Shown: positions 1 to 8,226, numbered from the stretch's first letter. The stretch: DNA of 64,000 nt from AC-32 sp963715575 (GCA_963715575.1 OY970250.1:310001-374000), one strand, 5' to 3'. A program made the numbers and translations. Notes: generated by a model not told the origin, from the letters alone.

Positions 1-488
1 ACCCCGAGGTCGGCCAGTGCGTGCACAAGCTGCTCGTGCATCCCGCGAAGCCGGAGCGGCTTTGGCAGCAGAACCACTGCGGCGTCTACCGCTCCGACGA
101 CCGCGGCGAGACCTGGGAGCGGCTCGACGGCAACGGGCTGCCGTCGGACTTCGGCTTCCCGATCGCGCTGAACCACGCCGACCCCGACGTCGCCTACGTC
201 GTCCCGGAGGTCGGCGCCGAGAACCGCGTCACGCCTGAGGGGCGACTCGGGATCTACCGCACGCGCGACGCCGGTGAGTCGTGGGAGCTGCTGACCGACG
301 GACTGCCGCAGGAGGCCTGGGTCTCGGTCATGCGCGAGGGGATGTCGTTCGACCGGCTCGACCCGCACGGGATCTACCTCGGCACCCAGAGCGGCTCGGT
401 CTTCGTCTCGCCCGACGGCGGCGATTCGTGGCTCGAGGCGGCGCGCTTCCTGCCGACGATCCTGTCGGTCGAAGCCTGCGAGTGGTAG
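1..488 (+). CDS. BNR/sialidase-like repeat protein, 3' end only
   Basis: The reading frame is open from base 3, so the start lies outside the window. The visible ~162 residues carry two Asp-box/BNR-like repeats, of the form YRSDDRGETWERL and YRTRDAGESWELL, and a final VFVSPDGGDSW. These are the short beta-hairpin motifs of six- or seven-bladed propellers (WD40/YVTN/BNR-like or exo-alpha-sialidase-like proteins). No catalytic residues can be assigned from this fragment. The stop TAG (486-488) overlaps the GTG start of the MoaD-like gene at 482, so the two are probably cotranscribed. The propeller class is clear; the substrate, and whether it is an enzyme at all, are not. Confidence 0.8.
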   Translation, partial: PEVGQCVHKLLVHPAKPERLWQQNHCGVYRSDDRGETWERLDGNGLPSDFGFPIALNHADPDVAYVVPEVGAENRVTPEGRLGIYRTRDAGESWELLTDGLPQEAWVSVMREGMSFDRLDPHGIYLGTQSGSVFVSPDGGDSWLEAARFLPTILSVEACEW

Positions 489-730
489 TCGTCCTGGTGC
501 CGTCGCTGCTGGCCCGCGAGGCCGGTGGCCAGGGGCGGTTCGAGCTCGAGGCCGCGACCGTGCGTGAGGCGCTGCTGCAGCTGCCGGTGCGGGACCTGAT
601 CTTCGACGAGCGCGAGGCGCTGCGGCCGCTCGTGAACGTGTACGTCAACCGCGCGCCGGTCGACGGTGTGGACGGCGCGGTCGAGGACGGCGACGAGATT
701 CGCCTGGTGGCTGCCATCGCCGGGGGCTAG
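482..730 (+). CDS. MoaD/ThiS family sulfur-carrier-like protein
   Basis: This is a small protein of 82 residues starting at GTG 482, which overlaps the preceding stop. It ends in AIAGG, the C-terminal Gly-Gly that MoaD/ThiS ubiquitin-like carriers use for adenylation and thiocarboxylation. The VNVYVNRAPVDGVDGAVEDG stretch followed by DEIRLVAAIAGG is the usual end of the beta-grasp fold. In this family the protein donates sulfur for molybdopterin, thiamine or other sulfur-containing products. No MoaE, ThiG or E1-like partner is adjacent, so the pathway is unassigned. A molybdoenzyme lies at 5.7-6.7 kb, which makes a molybdopterin role possible but unproven. Confidence 0.85.
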   Translation: MVVVLVPSLLAREAGGQGRFELEAATVREALLQLPVRDLIFDEREALRPLVNVYVNRAPVDGVDGAVEDGDEIRLVAAIAGG

Positions 731-1176
731 TGCGGCTCTGGCGGCTGACCCGGTCAGGCGAGACCGCGCTCGACGGTGCCGGCACCGCAAGACGCGGCGG
801 CCGTTACTCGCCGCCGGGCGTGCCGGTGGTCAACTTTGCCTCCGAGGCAGGTCTCGCGGTGCTGGTGGCCCTGCGTTACCTGCCGGACGAACCGGCGGAC
901 GACTACGTGCTCGGCTGGACCGAGGCCGCCGACGCGACTCCTGAGCGCGTAGAGGTCGAGGGCGACGAGGCGATCCGGGCCTGGGTGGCCGACTGGCTCG
1001 AGCAACGCCGCGGCCTGCTCGCGGCGGTGCGCTCGCAGGTCCTCCCGGAGGCGGACGTGGTGCTGATGAACCCGCTCCATCCGGACGCCGCCCGGGTGCC
1101 GCCGCTCGTGACGCGGCCCTTCAGCTTCGCCGAGTGCCTGCACACGGCCCCGATGCTGGCGCGCTACGGCAGCTAG
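730..1176 (+). CDS. RES-domain protein (candidate NAD-degrading toxin family)
   Basis: This 148-residue protein starts at GTG 730, whose G is the last base of the preceding TAG stop (TAGTG), so translation is probably coupled. The N-terminal MRLWRLTR, the RRGGRYSPPG segment and the VNFASEAGLAVLVAL helix match the RES fold, named for its conserved Arg, Glu and Ser. Known RES toxins degrade NAD+ and are paired with an Xre/MbcA antitoxin encoded next to them. Here the upstream neighbour is MoaD-like and the downstream neighbour is a convergent transporter, so no antitoxin is visible. It could be a solitary or repurposed RES enzyme. The last bases overlap the stop of the convergent MFS gene. Confidence 0.75.
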   Translation: MRLWRLTRSGETALDGAGTARRGGRYSPPGVPVVNFASEAGLAVLVALRYLPDEPADDYVLGWTEAADATPERVEVEGDEAIRAWVADWLEQRRGLLAAVRSQVLPEADVVLMNPLHPDAARVPPLVTRPFSFAECLHTAPMLARYGS

Positions 1177-2513
1177 GCGAGCGCGCGCCCGCGAGTCTCG
1201 CGGCCGAAGATCGCAGCGATGAGGCCACCGGCGGCCATCACGATCGCGACGAAGGTGAGCGACCAGGTCGTCGAGCCGGTCGCGTCGTTCAGGTTGCCGA
1301 AGATGTAGGGCCCGGCGATCGCGGCGGCCTTGCCGACGCCCTCCATCACGCCGAAGGCGGTCGAGCGCAGGCGCGTCGGAAACGTCTCGGAGGTGTAGGG
1401 GTACACCGCCCCCCACGCGCCGAGGTTGAAGAAGCCGACGAAGAAGAGCGCGGTCACGTAGACGCTCTCGGTGTCGGCAACCGCGAACGCGTAGGCCGAG
1501 AGGCCGCCGAGGATCAGGAACATCGCCAGCGTCGGCTTGCGGCCGATCCGCTCGACCAGCCAGATCGCAGCCCCGTAGCCCGGAAACTGCGAGAGCGCGC
1601 TCAGGGTCAGCAGCAGGTAGACGTTGATCGAGAAGCTCTTCTCGGCCTGCAGCACGAACGGCAGCCAGAGGAAGAGCCCGTAGTACGAGATGTTGAGCGC
1701 GATCCAGATCAGCGCCGTGGTCGTCGTCCGCGAGCGCAGCTTGTCGGCCAGCAGCTCGCGCACCGACGAGCGCGGCTCCTCCGGCGGGGCCGCCAGCTCG
1801 CCCGGCTCGATTGGCTTGCCCGTGATCTCGGTCAGCACTTCGGCCGCCTCCTCGGTGCGACCGTGGCGCGCGAGGAAATAGGGGCTCTCCGGCAGCGAGC
1901 GCCGCACGACGAAGGCGAGCAGCGCCGGGAAGGACGCCGCGAGGAAGAGCCAGCGCCAGCTGTTCGAGCCGCCGACCGAGTGGCCGATGAAGATCCACGA
2001 GAGGAAGGTGGCGAGCAGCAGCCCGACGGGCCACCAGAAGTCGAGGAAGACGAGCAGCCGCCCGCGCCGCTGCGGCGGCAGGTACTCGGTCAGCATCGCC
2101 GGGTCGACGACCAGCATCCCGCCCAGGCCGAGGCCGGCCAGGAAGCGGAACGTCATCACCGACCACGGCCCCCAGGCGAGCGCGGTCACGGCGGTGAAGA
2201 TCGCGTACCAGAGAATCGAGTACTGGAAGATCGTCCGCCGCCCGATCCGGTCGGCCAGCCGGCCGAGCACGAGCGAGCCGCAGAGCGAGCCGGCCAGCGC
2301 GGCGCTGTTGACGAGGCCCTGCATACGCCCGTTCAGGCCCCACTCCACCGCGAAGATCGGCGCGACGAAGCCGACGAGCAGGATCTCCATCGCCACGAAC
2401 GTCCAGGCGGCCCCGGTGACGAGGATCGCCTTCTTGTGGAAGCGTGAGAGCCCGCCCTCGCGGAGGACCTGCTCGACGTCTCGGGCCGGGACTGCGACGT
2501 TGGCTGTCGTCAT
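1173..2513 (-). CDS. MFS transporter (sugar-porter/AAHS-like)
   Basis: This is a 446-residue polytopic membrane protein with about twelve hydrophobic helices. The start is taken at the ATG giving MTTANVAVPARD; the frame is open further upstream but would run across the divergent gene. The motif GRLADRIGRR between helices 2 and 3 is the classic MFS motif A, and PESPYFLARHGR before a central cytoplasmic loop is typical of sugar-porter and aromatic-acid:H+ symporter branches. The substrate cannot be read from sequence. It is divergent from a Nudix-type regulator with only 19 bases between starts, so that regulator probably controls it. Its 3' end overlaps the convergent RES gene by a few bases. 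Confidence 0.85.
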   Translation of the reverse strand: MTTANVAVPARDVEQVLREGGLSRFHKKAILVTGAAWTFVAMEILLVGFVAPIFAVEWGLNGRMQGLVNSAALAGSLCGSLVLGRLADRIGRRTIFQYSILWYAIFTAVTALAWGPWSVMTFRFLAGLGLGGMLVVDPAMLTEYLPPQRRGRLLVFLDFWWPVGLLLATFLSWIFIGHSVGGSNSWRWLFLAASFPALLAFVVRRSLPESPYFLARHGRTEEAAEVLTEITGKPIEPGELAAPPEEPRSSVRELLADKLRSRTTTTALIWIALNISYYGLFLWLPFVLQAEKSFSINVYLLLTLSALSQFPGYGAAIWLVERIGRKPTLAMFLILGGLSAYAFAVADTESVYVTALFFVGFFNLGAWGAVYPYTSETFPTRLRSTAFGVMEGVGKAAAIAGPYIFGNLNDATGSTTWSLTFVAIVMAAGGLIAAIFGRETRGRALA

Positions 2514-2522
2514 CTTCGGGTA

Positions 2523-2545
2523 GTTTTCGACTGTGGAGCGAAAAC
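2523..2545. promoter_or_regulatory. Inverted repeat in the divergent MFS/Nudix-regulator start region
   Basis: The arms GTTTTCG (2523-2529) and CGAAAAC (2539-2545) form a perfect 7-base inverted repeat with a 9-base spacer. The right arm covers the first codons of the regulator, and the left arm sits 10 bases upstream of the transporter start. Its position suggests an operator for autoregulation and transporter control. This is inference from symmetry and position only. Confidence 0.4.
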
Positions 2546-3237
2546 CTCGGCGAGAGTCTACCAGTGCGCGACCGGCCCACGTCACGCTGGCGGTGGTGCT
2601 GCAAGTGCGCGAGGGCCGGCTGCAGGGGCTGCTCTGGCAGCGGGCGCGCGAGCCGTTCCTCGGCGCCTGGTCTGCCCCGGGCGGCTTCCTCGCGCCGGGC
2701 GAGACGCTGGAGCAGTCGATCCGCAGCCACCTCGCCCAGAAGGTCGACGTCCGCGAGCTGGCCCACCTCGAGCAGCTCGAGACGCTCAGCGACCCGGCCC
2801 GCAACCCGCTCGAGTGGGAGCTCGCCACCGCGTACCTCGGCCTCGTCCCGGCCGACGTCGATCCGGTCGTGCCCGACGACACGCGCTGGCACCCGGTCTC
2901 GCGCCTCCCGGAGCTTGCCTACGACCACCGCGCGATCGTGCTCGCGGGGCGCGAGCGGCTGCGCGCGAAGCTGTCGTACACGAACATCGCCTTCGCGCTC
3001 GCGCCGCCGGTCTTCACGATCTCGGAGCTGCGGGAGGAGTACGTCGCCGCGCTCGGGCACGAGGTCTCGGCGACGAACCTGCAGCGCGTGCTGCTCCGGC
3101 GCGGCGTGCTCGAGCCGACCGGCGAGCGCCGCGAGCCGGGCCGCAGCGGCGGCCGGCCGGCGGCGCTCTACCGCTTCCGCTCGCGGCGGCTCGAGATCAC
3201 GGACCAGTTCGCCGTTCTGCGACCGCCGGAGCGCTAG
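2533..3237 (+). CDS. NrtR-like transcriptional regulator (Nudix domain plus winged helix)
   Basis: This 234-residue protein starts at GTG 2533. Residues ~15-150 form a Nudix fold and residues ~150-225 a winged helix, the domain order of NrtR-family regulators. The Nudix box region reads GFLAPGETLEQSIRSHLAQK. Against the consensus Gx5Ex7REUxEExGU, the R-E pair is replaced by S-H and the E-E pair by Q-K, so the metal-binding catalytic residues are missing. In this family the Nudix domain then works as a ligand sensor (ADP-ribose or sugar derivatives) rather than as a hydrolase. It is divergent from an MFS transporter and shares an inverted repeat with it, so it probably regulates uptake of the transporter's substrate. 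The exact ligand is unknown. Confidence 0.8.
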   Translation: MERKPRRESTSARPAHVTLAVVLQVREGRLQGLLWQRAREPFLGAWSAPGGFLAPGETLEQSIRSHLAQKVDVRELAHLEQLETLSDPARNPLEWELATAYLGLVPADVDPVVPDDTRWHPVSRLPELAYDHRAIVLAGRERLRAKLSYTNIAFALAPPVFTISELREEYVAALGHEVSATNLQRVLLRRGVLEPTGERREPGRSGGRPAALYRFRSRRLEITDQFAVLRPPER

Positions 3238-4253
3238 CCGTCGACCGGGCGCAGCGCCTTGGCCACCGCGAGCGCCGTCGCGCGGTCGAGCCGGAACTTC
3301 GGGCCCGTGACCCCGATCAACATCAGGATGCCGTCACGAGCGAACGCGATCCGCGAGTCCGCGATCACGAGCTTGCCGGCAGGCGGATCCTCCAGGAAGA
3401 ACGGCGGTCGGTCCTGCCCGAACTCTTTGACCGAGAAGCTGCCGTAGTCAAAACGTGCGAAGCGGGTCGGCAGCAGTATCCGCCCGGGCCTCTTCTGGGT
3501 CACTTCCCCATCGCGCCCGACCACGACCGAGCGGAGTCGGCGGCCCTGGAACGAGCGGCCGAGCCAGAGCGGGGTCTGGCCGAGAGCTGCCCGAGCCGCA
3601 GGAAGTCCGTGGCCCGTGAGGACGGTCGGAGTGCTCGGCGGGTTGCGATCGGCTCCGCCGTTCGGCACCACGAATGCGACGTTCTTCCCGGGGAGGTCGG
3701 GCAGGATCTCGAGCGAGTTGTAACTGAACGTCCTCCCCTTGAAGCGCCCGCCGCGTTCGATCGTCCGCAGTGCGACCGGCTCGTGCGTGACCGCGTCGTA
3801 GGCAACTTGGTCGCCACCCAGGGAAGGCTTGCTCCCCGGCGGCTGGTACAGCTGCTCGATCCAGTAGACGGCGCGTCCGCGGAAGGTCCCGGTGCCGACG
3901 CGCCTGAACTCGGACTTCGGCCGCTGCGCGTCGCTTGGCAGCTGTTGGTAGGGAATGTACGGCCAGGGCGGAGTGCACAAGCGCGTAGGGCCGGACCCTT
4001 GGCACTGCTGCTCGACCCAGTCGGCGACGATCCGACCGTCGCGGCGGTACACGGTGCGCGTGAGGCCCGAGTTCTCGTTCCACCACAACTCCTGCGTGCT
4101 CGGTGCCCGTTTGGCGGCACCGCTCGAGATGTCGATCGCCGTCCCGCGGTCGAGCAAGTTCTCGAAGCGCAGGTGCTTGACCGGGCCGCGCGCCTGGACG
4201 AGGTGGAAGCCCCGCGGCACGGCCGTGCTCGCGCCGCCCCGCAGCACGAGCAC
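3234..4253 (-). CDS. Membrane-anchored extracytoplasmic protein of unknown function
   Basis: From the GTG at 4253 the protein has 339 residues. The same frame stays open and protein-like upstream to about 4385, reading a charged segment (DELEALIEEVRRRARRRR) and then a hydrophobic helix (LLIGGAIVGVLLLAGLATG). The natural product therefore probably has a cytoplasmic N-tail and one membrane anchor before the region annotated here. No ATG, GTG or TTG exists in that extension, so the 5' end may be missing. The exterior part is rich in Trp, Tyr and Pro with no motif I recognise. It resembles actinobacterial proteins encoded next to sigma factors or anti-sigma genes, but no sigma factor is here. Its end overlaps the end of the NrtR-like gene. 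Confidence 0.6.
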   Translation of the reverse strand: MLVLRGGASTAVPRGFHLVQARGPVKHLRFENLLDRGTAIDISSGAAKRAPSTQELWWNENSGLTRTVYRRDGRIVADWVEQQCQGSGPTRLCTPPWPYIPYQQLPSDAQRPKSEFRRVGTGTFRGRAVYWIEQLYQPPGSKPSLGGDQVAYDAVTHEPVALRTIERGGRFKGRTFSYNSLEILPDLPGKNVAFVVPNGGADRNPPSTPTVLTGHGLPAARAALGQTPLWLGRSFQGRRLRSVVVGRDGEVTQKRPGRILLPTRFARFDYGSFSVKEFGQDRPPFFLEDPPAGKLVIADSRIAFARDGILMLIGVTGPKFRLDRATALAVAKALRPVDG

Positions 4254-4402
4254 CAGGCCGGTCGCGAGGCCTGCAAGCAGAAGTACCCCGACGATCGCGC
4301 CTCCGATGAGCAGCCGGCGGCGCCTGGCACGGCGGCGTACCTCCTCGATCAGCGCCTCGAGCTCGTCGTGCGAAGGCTCAGGGAGCGGTCCACCGGCACG
4401 CG

Positions 4403-4480
4403 CGTGAGCTCGTCGAGCTCGCGCGGGAGCACGGCTACCGGCGCGAGGAGCTGCTCGCGCTGGTCGCGGAGCTCGCCTAG
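4403..4480 (+). pseudogene. Possible 3' remnant of a regulator gene
   Basis: The frame ending at TAG 4478-4480 encodes RELVELAREHGYRREELLALV followed by AELA, with G or C at nearly every third codon position, as in true genes here. The style matches the C-terminal helix of GntR/YtrA-type regulators. No start codon and no N-terminal DNA-binding region exist upstream, because coding signal switches to the opposite strand near 4385. It is probably a truncated gene or an assembly junction. Identity as a regulator is a weak inference. Confidence 0.3.
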
Positions 4481-4557
4481 CCAGACCCCCCGGCCGAGGG
4501 ATGCCACCGTCCGGTCACCCGCCTACCGTGCGCGGAACGGGAAGGAAGGGAAGGGTC

Positions 4558-4644
4558 ATGCGGGTTGCTCTCTACGGGGGTATGTTCGTGCTGGCGTCGC
4601 TTGCGCTCGCGTTCGTCGCGGTGGCGTTGACGTTGAAGGCCTAG
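4558..4644 (+). CDS. 28-residue single-helix membrane peptide
   Basis: A small frame starts at ATG 4558 behind a purine-rich ribosome-binding tract (GGAAGGAAGGGAAGG, about 5 bases away) and ends at TAG 4644. The product begins MRVALYGG and continues as one hydrophobic helix (MFVLASLALAFVAVALTL), ending LKA. The strong ribosome-binding site and all-hydrophobic content support a real small membrane protein, probably cotranscribed with the serine hydrolase just downstream. Function is unknown. Confidence 0.5.
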   Translation: MRVALYGGMFVLASLALAFVAVALTLKA

Positions 4645-4687
4645 GCTGACGATCGCGGATCAGCTCGACGCCGTCGTAGCGAGTGGC

Positions 4688-5665
4688 GTGCCGGGCGCGG
4701 TCGTGCTGGCGGCCGGCCCCAACCTCCGGGTCGAAGCAGCGGCCGGGCTCGCGGACGTCGGCACGGGCGAGCCCCTCACGGTCGATCACCGCTTCCGCAT
4801 CGGGAGCGTGACGAAGATCTTCGTCGCGGCGCTCGTGCTGCAGCTCTTCGACGAAGGGCTACTCGAGCTCGACGGCGAAGCAGCGCCGTTCGCCGAGGGC
4901 ATCACGGTCCGGCAGCTCCTCAACCACACGAGCGGCCTGCCGGACTTCGTCGGCGACGTCGTCGAGTTCTTCGAGCCGTACCGCCGGGATCTCGGCCACC
5001 GCTGGGAGCTCGATGCGCGCGAGGAGCTGGGGCTGGTGATGGAGCTGCCGCGCCTGTTCGCGCCGGGCGAGGGCTGGTCGTATCACGGCAGCAACTACAT
5101 CGCGCTGCGACTGCTCGTCGAGGAGGCGACCGGTACGCCGCTGGGCGAGGCGCTGCGGCAGCGCGTGCTCGGGCCGCTCGGCCTGAGGCAAACGGACCTG
5201 GTCGAAGGGCCGCTCCTCGGCGACTGCGCGCGCGGCTACCTCCCCCCGGACAACCCCGTGCTGCCGGGCGGGCCGGGCCTCGTGGACGTGACCGGGATCG
5301 ACGTGCCGTTCCATCGGGCCGGCGGCGGCATCGTCTCGACCGCCGGCGAGATCGCGACGCTGCTCCGGGATGGCCTGCGCGAGGAGATGTTCCAGGCGGT
5401 CGACTCCGACTGGCTCGAGACCGACCGCTACGGGCTCGGCATCGGCGAGATGTCGTCGCTGATGGGGCGGCAGCGTTCCCCGTGCGGGCCCGCCTGGGGT
5501 CATCTCGGCTTCTCGGTCGGCTACACGGCGATCGCGCTCTCGAGCCGGGATGGCGAGCGCCAGGTCGTGATCTGCGCCAACGGCAGTCCCACCGAGGAAG
5601 AAGCGTTCTGGGACGCCGCCGGCCGGCTGGCGTGGGGTCTCTACTGCGGTGACGTCAGCCGCTGA
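4688..5665 (+). CDS. Serine hydrolase, beta-lactamase class C-like (PBP4* family)
   Basis: The protein contains SVTK (the SxxK nucleophile and general base, about residue 38), a Tyr-Asn element in GWSYHGSNY, and HLG in place of the KTG triad. These are the three active-site motifs of the class C beta-lactamase/D-Ala-D-Ala peptidase/esterase superfamily. No signal peptide is visible, so it is probably cytoplasmic. The GTG at 4688 is the first standard start, but coding similarity extends upstream to a CTG at 4646 (LTIADQLDAVVASG is the usual first helix). The true start is therefore probably earlier or non-standard. The substrate is unknown; beta-lactamase activity should not be assumed. Its end overlaps the convergent molybdoenzyme gene by 11 bases. 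Confidence 0.85.
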   Translation: MPGAVVLAAGPNLRVEAAAGLADVGTGEPLTVDHRFRIGSVTKIFVAALVLQLFDEGLLELDGEAAPFAEGITVRQLLNHTSGLPDFVGDVVEFFEPYRRDLGHRWELDAREELGLVMELPRLFAPGEGWSYHGSNYIALRLLVEEATGTPLGEALRQRVLGPLGLRQTDLVEGPLLGDCARGYLPPDNPVLPGGPGLVDVTGIDVPFHRAGGGIVSTAGEIATLLRDGLREEMFQAVDSDWLETDRYGLGIGEMSSLMGRQRSPCGPAWGHLGFSVGYTAIALSSRDGERQVVICANGSPTEEEAFWDAAGRLAWGLYCGDVSR

Positions 5666-6692
5666 CGGTCACGCGCACCATCTGCACGGCGTTGTTCGCG
5701 TAGCCGCCCAGGTTCCAGGGCGGCTCGAGCGGCTGCTCGTTGCCGGCCTCGTCGCGCGCGCGTGAACAGAGGGCGTGCTCGCCCGGCTCGGCGTCCCAGT
5801 GGAACGACCAGCCGCGCCAGGCCCACGGCTCGCCCGCCGGCTCGAGCTCTGCAGGCGACCAGGTCGAGCCGCCGTCGTCGCTGACCTCGACCGAGGCGAC
5901 CGGCGCGAGGCCCGACCAGGCGCGGCCTTCGACCAGCACTTCGCCCGCCGCGACCGTACGGTCGCGGCTCAGAAACTCCGGGATGCCCGGCGGCACCAGC
6001 AGCGAGCGCGGCTGCATCCGGTCGAGCGGGACGCCGTCGTCCTCCTCGGTCTGTCGCAGGCGGTAGCCCTGCCGGTTCTGGTACCCGCTGAACGGCTCGT
6101 CGATGAACTCGATCCGCGACAGCCACTTCACGTTCGTCATCCCGTACCAGCCCGGGACGACCAGCCGCAGCGGGAAGCCGTGCTGCGGCGGCAGCGGCGC
6201 GCCGTTCATCTCGTAGGCGAGCAGGACCTCGCCGCGCCGGGCCTCGTCGAGCGGGAGCGCGCGCTGGAAGGCCTGCTCGTCTCCGCCCTCGATGCCGCGG
6301 TCGAGCCCCGTGAAGAGCACCTCGACCGTGCCGTCCGGGACACCGGCCTCCTCCAGCAGCGGCGCGAGCGGCGTGCCGCCCCAGCGCGCGGTGCCGACGG
6401 CCTCGAGCAGCCACGGCTGGCTGACCGGCCGCGGCTCGAGCCGGGCGCGGCCGTTGCCCGCGCACTCCATCGTCACCGTGTGCTCGGCCGCGGGTCGCGA
6501 GCGCAGCTCGTCCAGCGACAGCTCGAGCCCGCCGACGGTCAGCCGCCAGGCGTCTGGGTCGACAGCCGGGACGTCGTAGTGGATCAGCAGGTAGTGCAGC
6601 CCGACCGGCGTGACGGGGTAGCGCAGCGCCTCGAGCGGCATGCCGTGGTTGCGCGCCGCGAGCTGGAGCTCCTCGAGGCTGATCCCTTCCAC
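5655..6692 (-). CDS. Sulfite oxidase-family molybdopterin enzyme
   Basis: This 345-residue protein has an N-terminal oxidoreductase molybdopterin-binding domain (~20-200) and a C-terminal immunoglobulin-like dimerisation domain (~225-340). The Cys that ligates molybdenum lies in VTMECAGNGR. WGGTPL, HGFPLRLVVPGWYG and KWLSRIE are the cofactor- and substrate-binding motifs of the sulfite oxidase family. There is no haem domain and no Tat or Sec signal, so it is a cytoplasmic enzyme of the short actinobacterial type; the electron acceptor is unknown. The real substrate may be sulfite or another small oxyanion or sulfoxide. It lies 5 bases downstream of the ABC ATPase gene and may share its transcript. 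Confidence 0.9.
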   Translation of the reverse strand: MEGISLEELQLAARNHGMPLEALRYPVTPVGLHYLLIHYDVPAVDPDAWRLTVGGLELSLDELRSRPAAEHTVTMECAGNGRARLEPRPVSQPWLLEAVGTARWGGTPLAPLLEEAGVPDGTVEVLFTGLDRGIEGGDEQAFQRALPLDEARRGEVLLAYEMNGAPLPPQHGFPLRLVVPGWYGMTNVKWLSRIEFIDEPFSGYQNRQGYRLRQTEEDDGVPLDRMQPRSLLVPPGIPEFLSRDRTVAAGEVLVEGRAWSGLAPVASVEVSDDGGSTWSPAELEPAGEPWAWRGWSFHWDAEPGEHALCSRARDEAGNEQPLEPPWNLGGYANNAVQMVRVTVSG

Positions 6693-6696
6693 GTGC

Positions 6697-8226
6697 TCAG
6701 CCTACTGCGACCGGCTCCGCGGCCAGGGCCAGCTCGGTGTCGGCCTGCTCGATCACGACCGGGTCATGTGTCGCGCAGACGACGGCCGCACCCGTCTCGC
6801 GCGCGAGCGTGGTCAGCAGCGCCGCCAGGCGCAGCGCGTTCGCCTGGTCGAGCCTCGCGGTCGGCTCGTCGACGAGCAGCAGGGCCGGCCGCGCCGCCAG
6901 CGCTCGCGCCACGGCGACGCGAACCTGCTCGCCGGCCGAGAGCCGCGAGACCCGCTGGCCAGCGCGCTCGGCAAGGTCGACGGCAGCGAGCGCCTCGTGC
7001 GGGTCGCCTTCGAGCCCGCGGATCTCCTGGCCGAGCTCGACGTTCTCGCGAGCGCTCAGGAACGGGACGAGCCCGCTCTGCTGGGGCACGAGCGCAATGT
7101 CGTGACGGCGCAGCTCGGCGCGCGCGGTCCGGTCGAGCGTGTTCAGGGGCCACTCGCCGACGAGCACCTCGCCCGCGTCGGGCAGGTCGAGCCCAGCGAG
7201 GAGGTGCAGCAGCGTCGTCTTGCCCGAGCCGGAAGGGCCGGTGACGGCGGTCAGGCGTGCGCCCGGGAACTCGGCGTCGAGGCCGGTGAAGACGCGGGCG
7301 GCGGTCGCGCCTTGGCCGTGCGTCTTCACCACGCCCCGCAGCACCGCCACGGGAGCGCCCGCCGGCACCGGCTCCAGCGGCGCGAGCTCCGGCTCGGGCC
7401 GCACGCCGTCGCCGCCCGCGGCGCTGACGACGATGCGGCCGTCCTCGAGCGAGGCGGCGGCCCGCGTGCCGATCCCGGCGCGCTCGAGGAACTCCTGCGG
7501 CAGCCGCAGCCAGCCGCCGCGCCCGACCACGATCGTCCCCTCCCCCGCCACCGTCTCCTCGCTGACACGCCCGTCGCGGATGTGGACGAAGCGGTCGGCG
7601 ATCGCGGTCGAGGCGGGGTCGTGGCTGACGATCACGACCGCGCAGCCCAGGGAGGCCGCGAGCTCGGCGATCGCTTCGTACACGAGCCTCGCGCTCGCCT
7701 CGTCGAGCTCGCCCGTCGGCTCGTCCGCGAGAAGCAGCCGCGGCCGGTGCGCGAGCGCGGCGCAGAGCGCGACCCGTTGCTGCTCCCCGCCCGAGAGCTG
7801 CGCGGGCCGGGAGCCGAGCTTCTCGGCGAGACCGACCCGCCGCAGCAGCTCCTCGGCGCGCGGAGCCCAGTCGCGGCCGTCGGCCCGCAGGCGCAGCCCG
7901 ACCAGCTCGCGCGCGGTCAGCTCCGGCGCCAGCGCACGCTCGTAGTGCTGGTCGAGGTAGCCGACGACCTCGGAGCGATAGCGTGCGCGGCCGCCTCGCC
8001 CGAGCGTTCGCAGGTTCTGGCCGAAGACGCGGATCGTCCCGGCCGAGGGCAGGTCGAGCCCGGCGAGGATCCGCAAGAGCGAGGTCTTGCCCGCGCCGCT
8101 CGGGCCGAGCACGGTCAGGATCTCGCCCTCGGCGACGCTCAAGGTCAGTCCCTGGAGCGCGGCGGCGTCGCCCTCGGGCGTCGAGTGGACGCGAAAGAGA
8201 TCCTGGGCCTCGACGGAGAGCGTCAT
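6697..8226 (-). CDS. ABC transporter ATPase with two tandem nucleotide-binding domains
   Basis: This 509-residue soluble protein has two complete ABC domains. Domain 1 has Walker A GPSGAGKT (~45), signature LSGGEQQR and Walker B LLLADEP. Domain 2 has Walker A GPSGSGKT, signature LSAGEQVR and Walker B LLLVDEP. Both resemble the LolD/MacB family. The ATG overlaps the stop of the permease gene upstream by four bases (ATGA), so the two form a coupled operon. Two fused ATPases plus one large FtsX-type permease suggest a complete mechanotransmission-type ABC system in two polypeptides, acting on a lipoprotein, peptide or envelope component. The substrate is unknown. Confidence 0.9.
   Translation of the reverse strand: MTLSVEAQDLFRVHSTPEGDAAALQGLTLSVAEGEILTVLGPSGAGKTSLLRILAGLDLPSAGTIRVFGQNLRTLGRGGRARYRSEVVGYLDQHYERALAPELTARELVGLRLRADGRDWAPRAEELLRRVGLAEKLGSRPAQLSGGEQQRVALCAALAHRPRLLLADEPTGELDEASARLVYEAIAELAASLGCAVVIVSHDPASTAIADRFVHIRDGRVSEETVAGEGTIVVGRGGWLRLPQEFLERAGIGTRAAASLEDGRIVVSAAGGDGVRPEPELAPLEPVPAGAPVAVLRGVVKTHGQGATAARVFTGLDAEFPGARLTAVTGPSGSGKTTLLHLLAGLDLPDAGEVLVGEWPLNTLDRTARAELRRHDIALVPQQSGLVPFLSARENVELGQEIRGLEGDPHEALAAVDLAERAGQRVSRLSAGEQVRVAVARALAARPALLLVDEPTARLDQANALRLAALLTTLARETGAAVVCATHDPVVIEQADTELALAAEPVAVG

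Noticed and set aside
4688..5665. Calling the serine hydrolase a beta-lactamase
   Set aside because: Only the shared SxxK fold motifs are visible; KTG is HLG and there is no export signal, so antibiotic hydrolysis is not supported.
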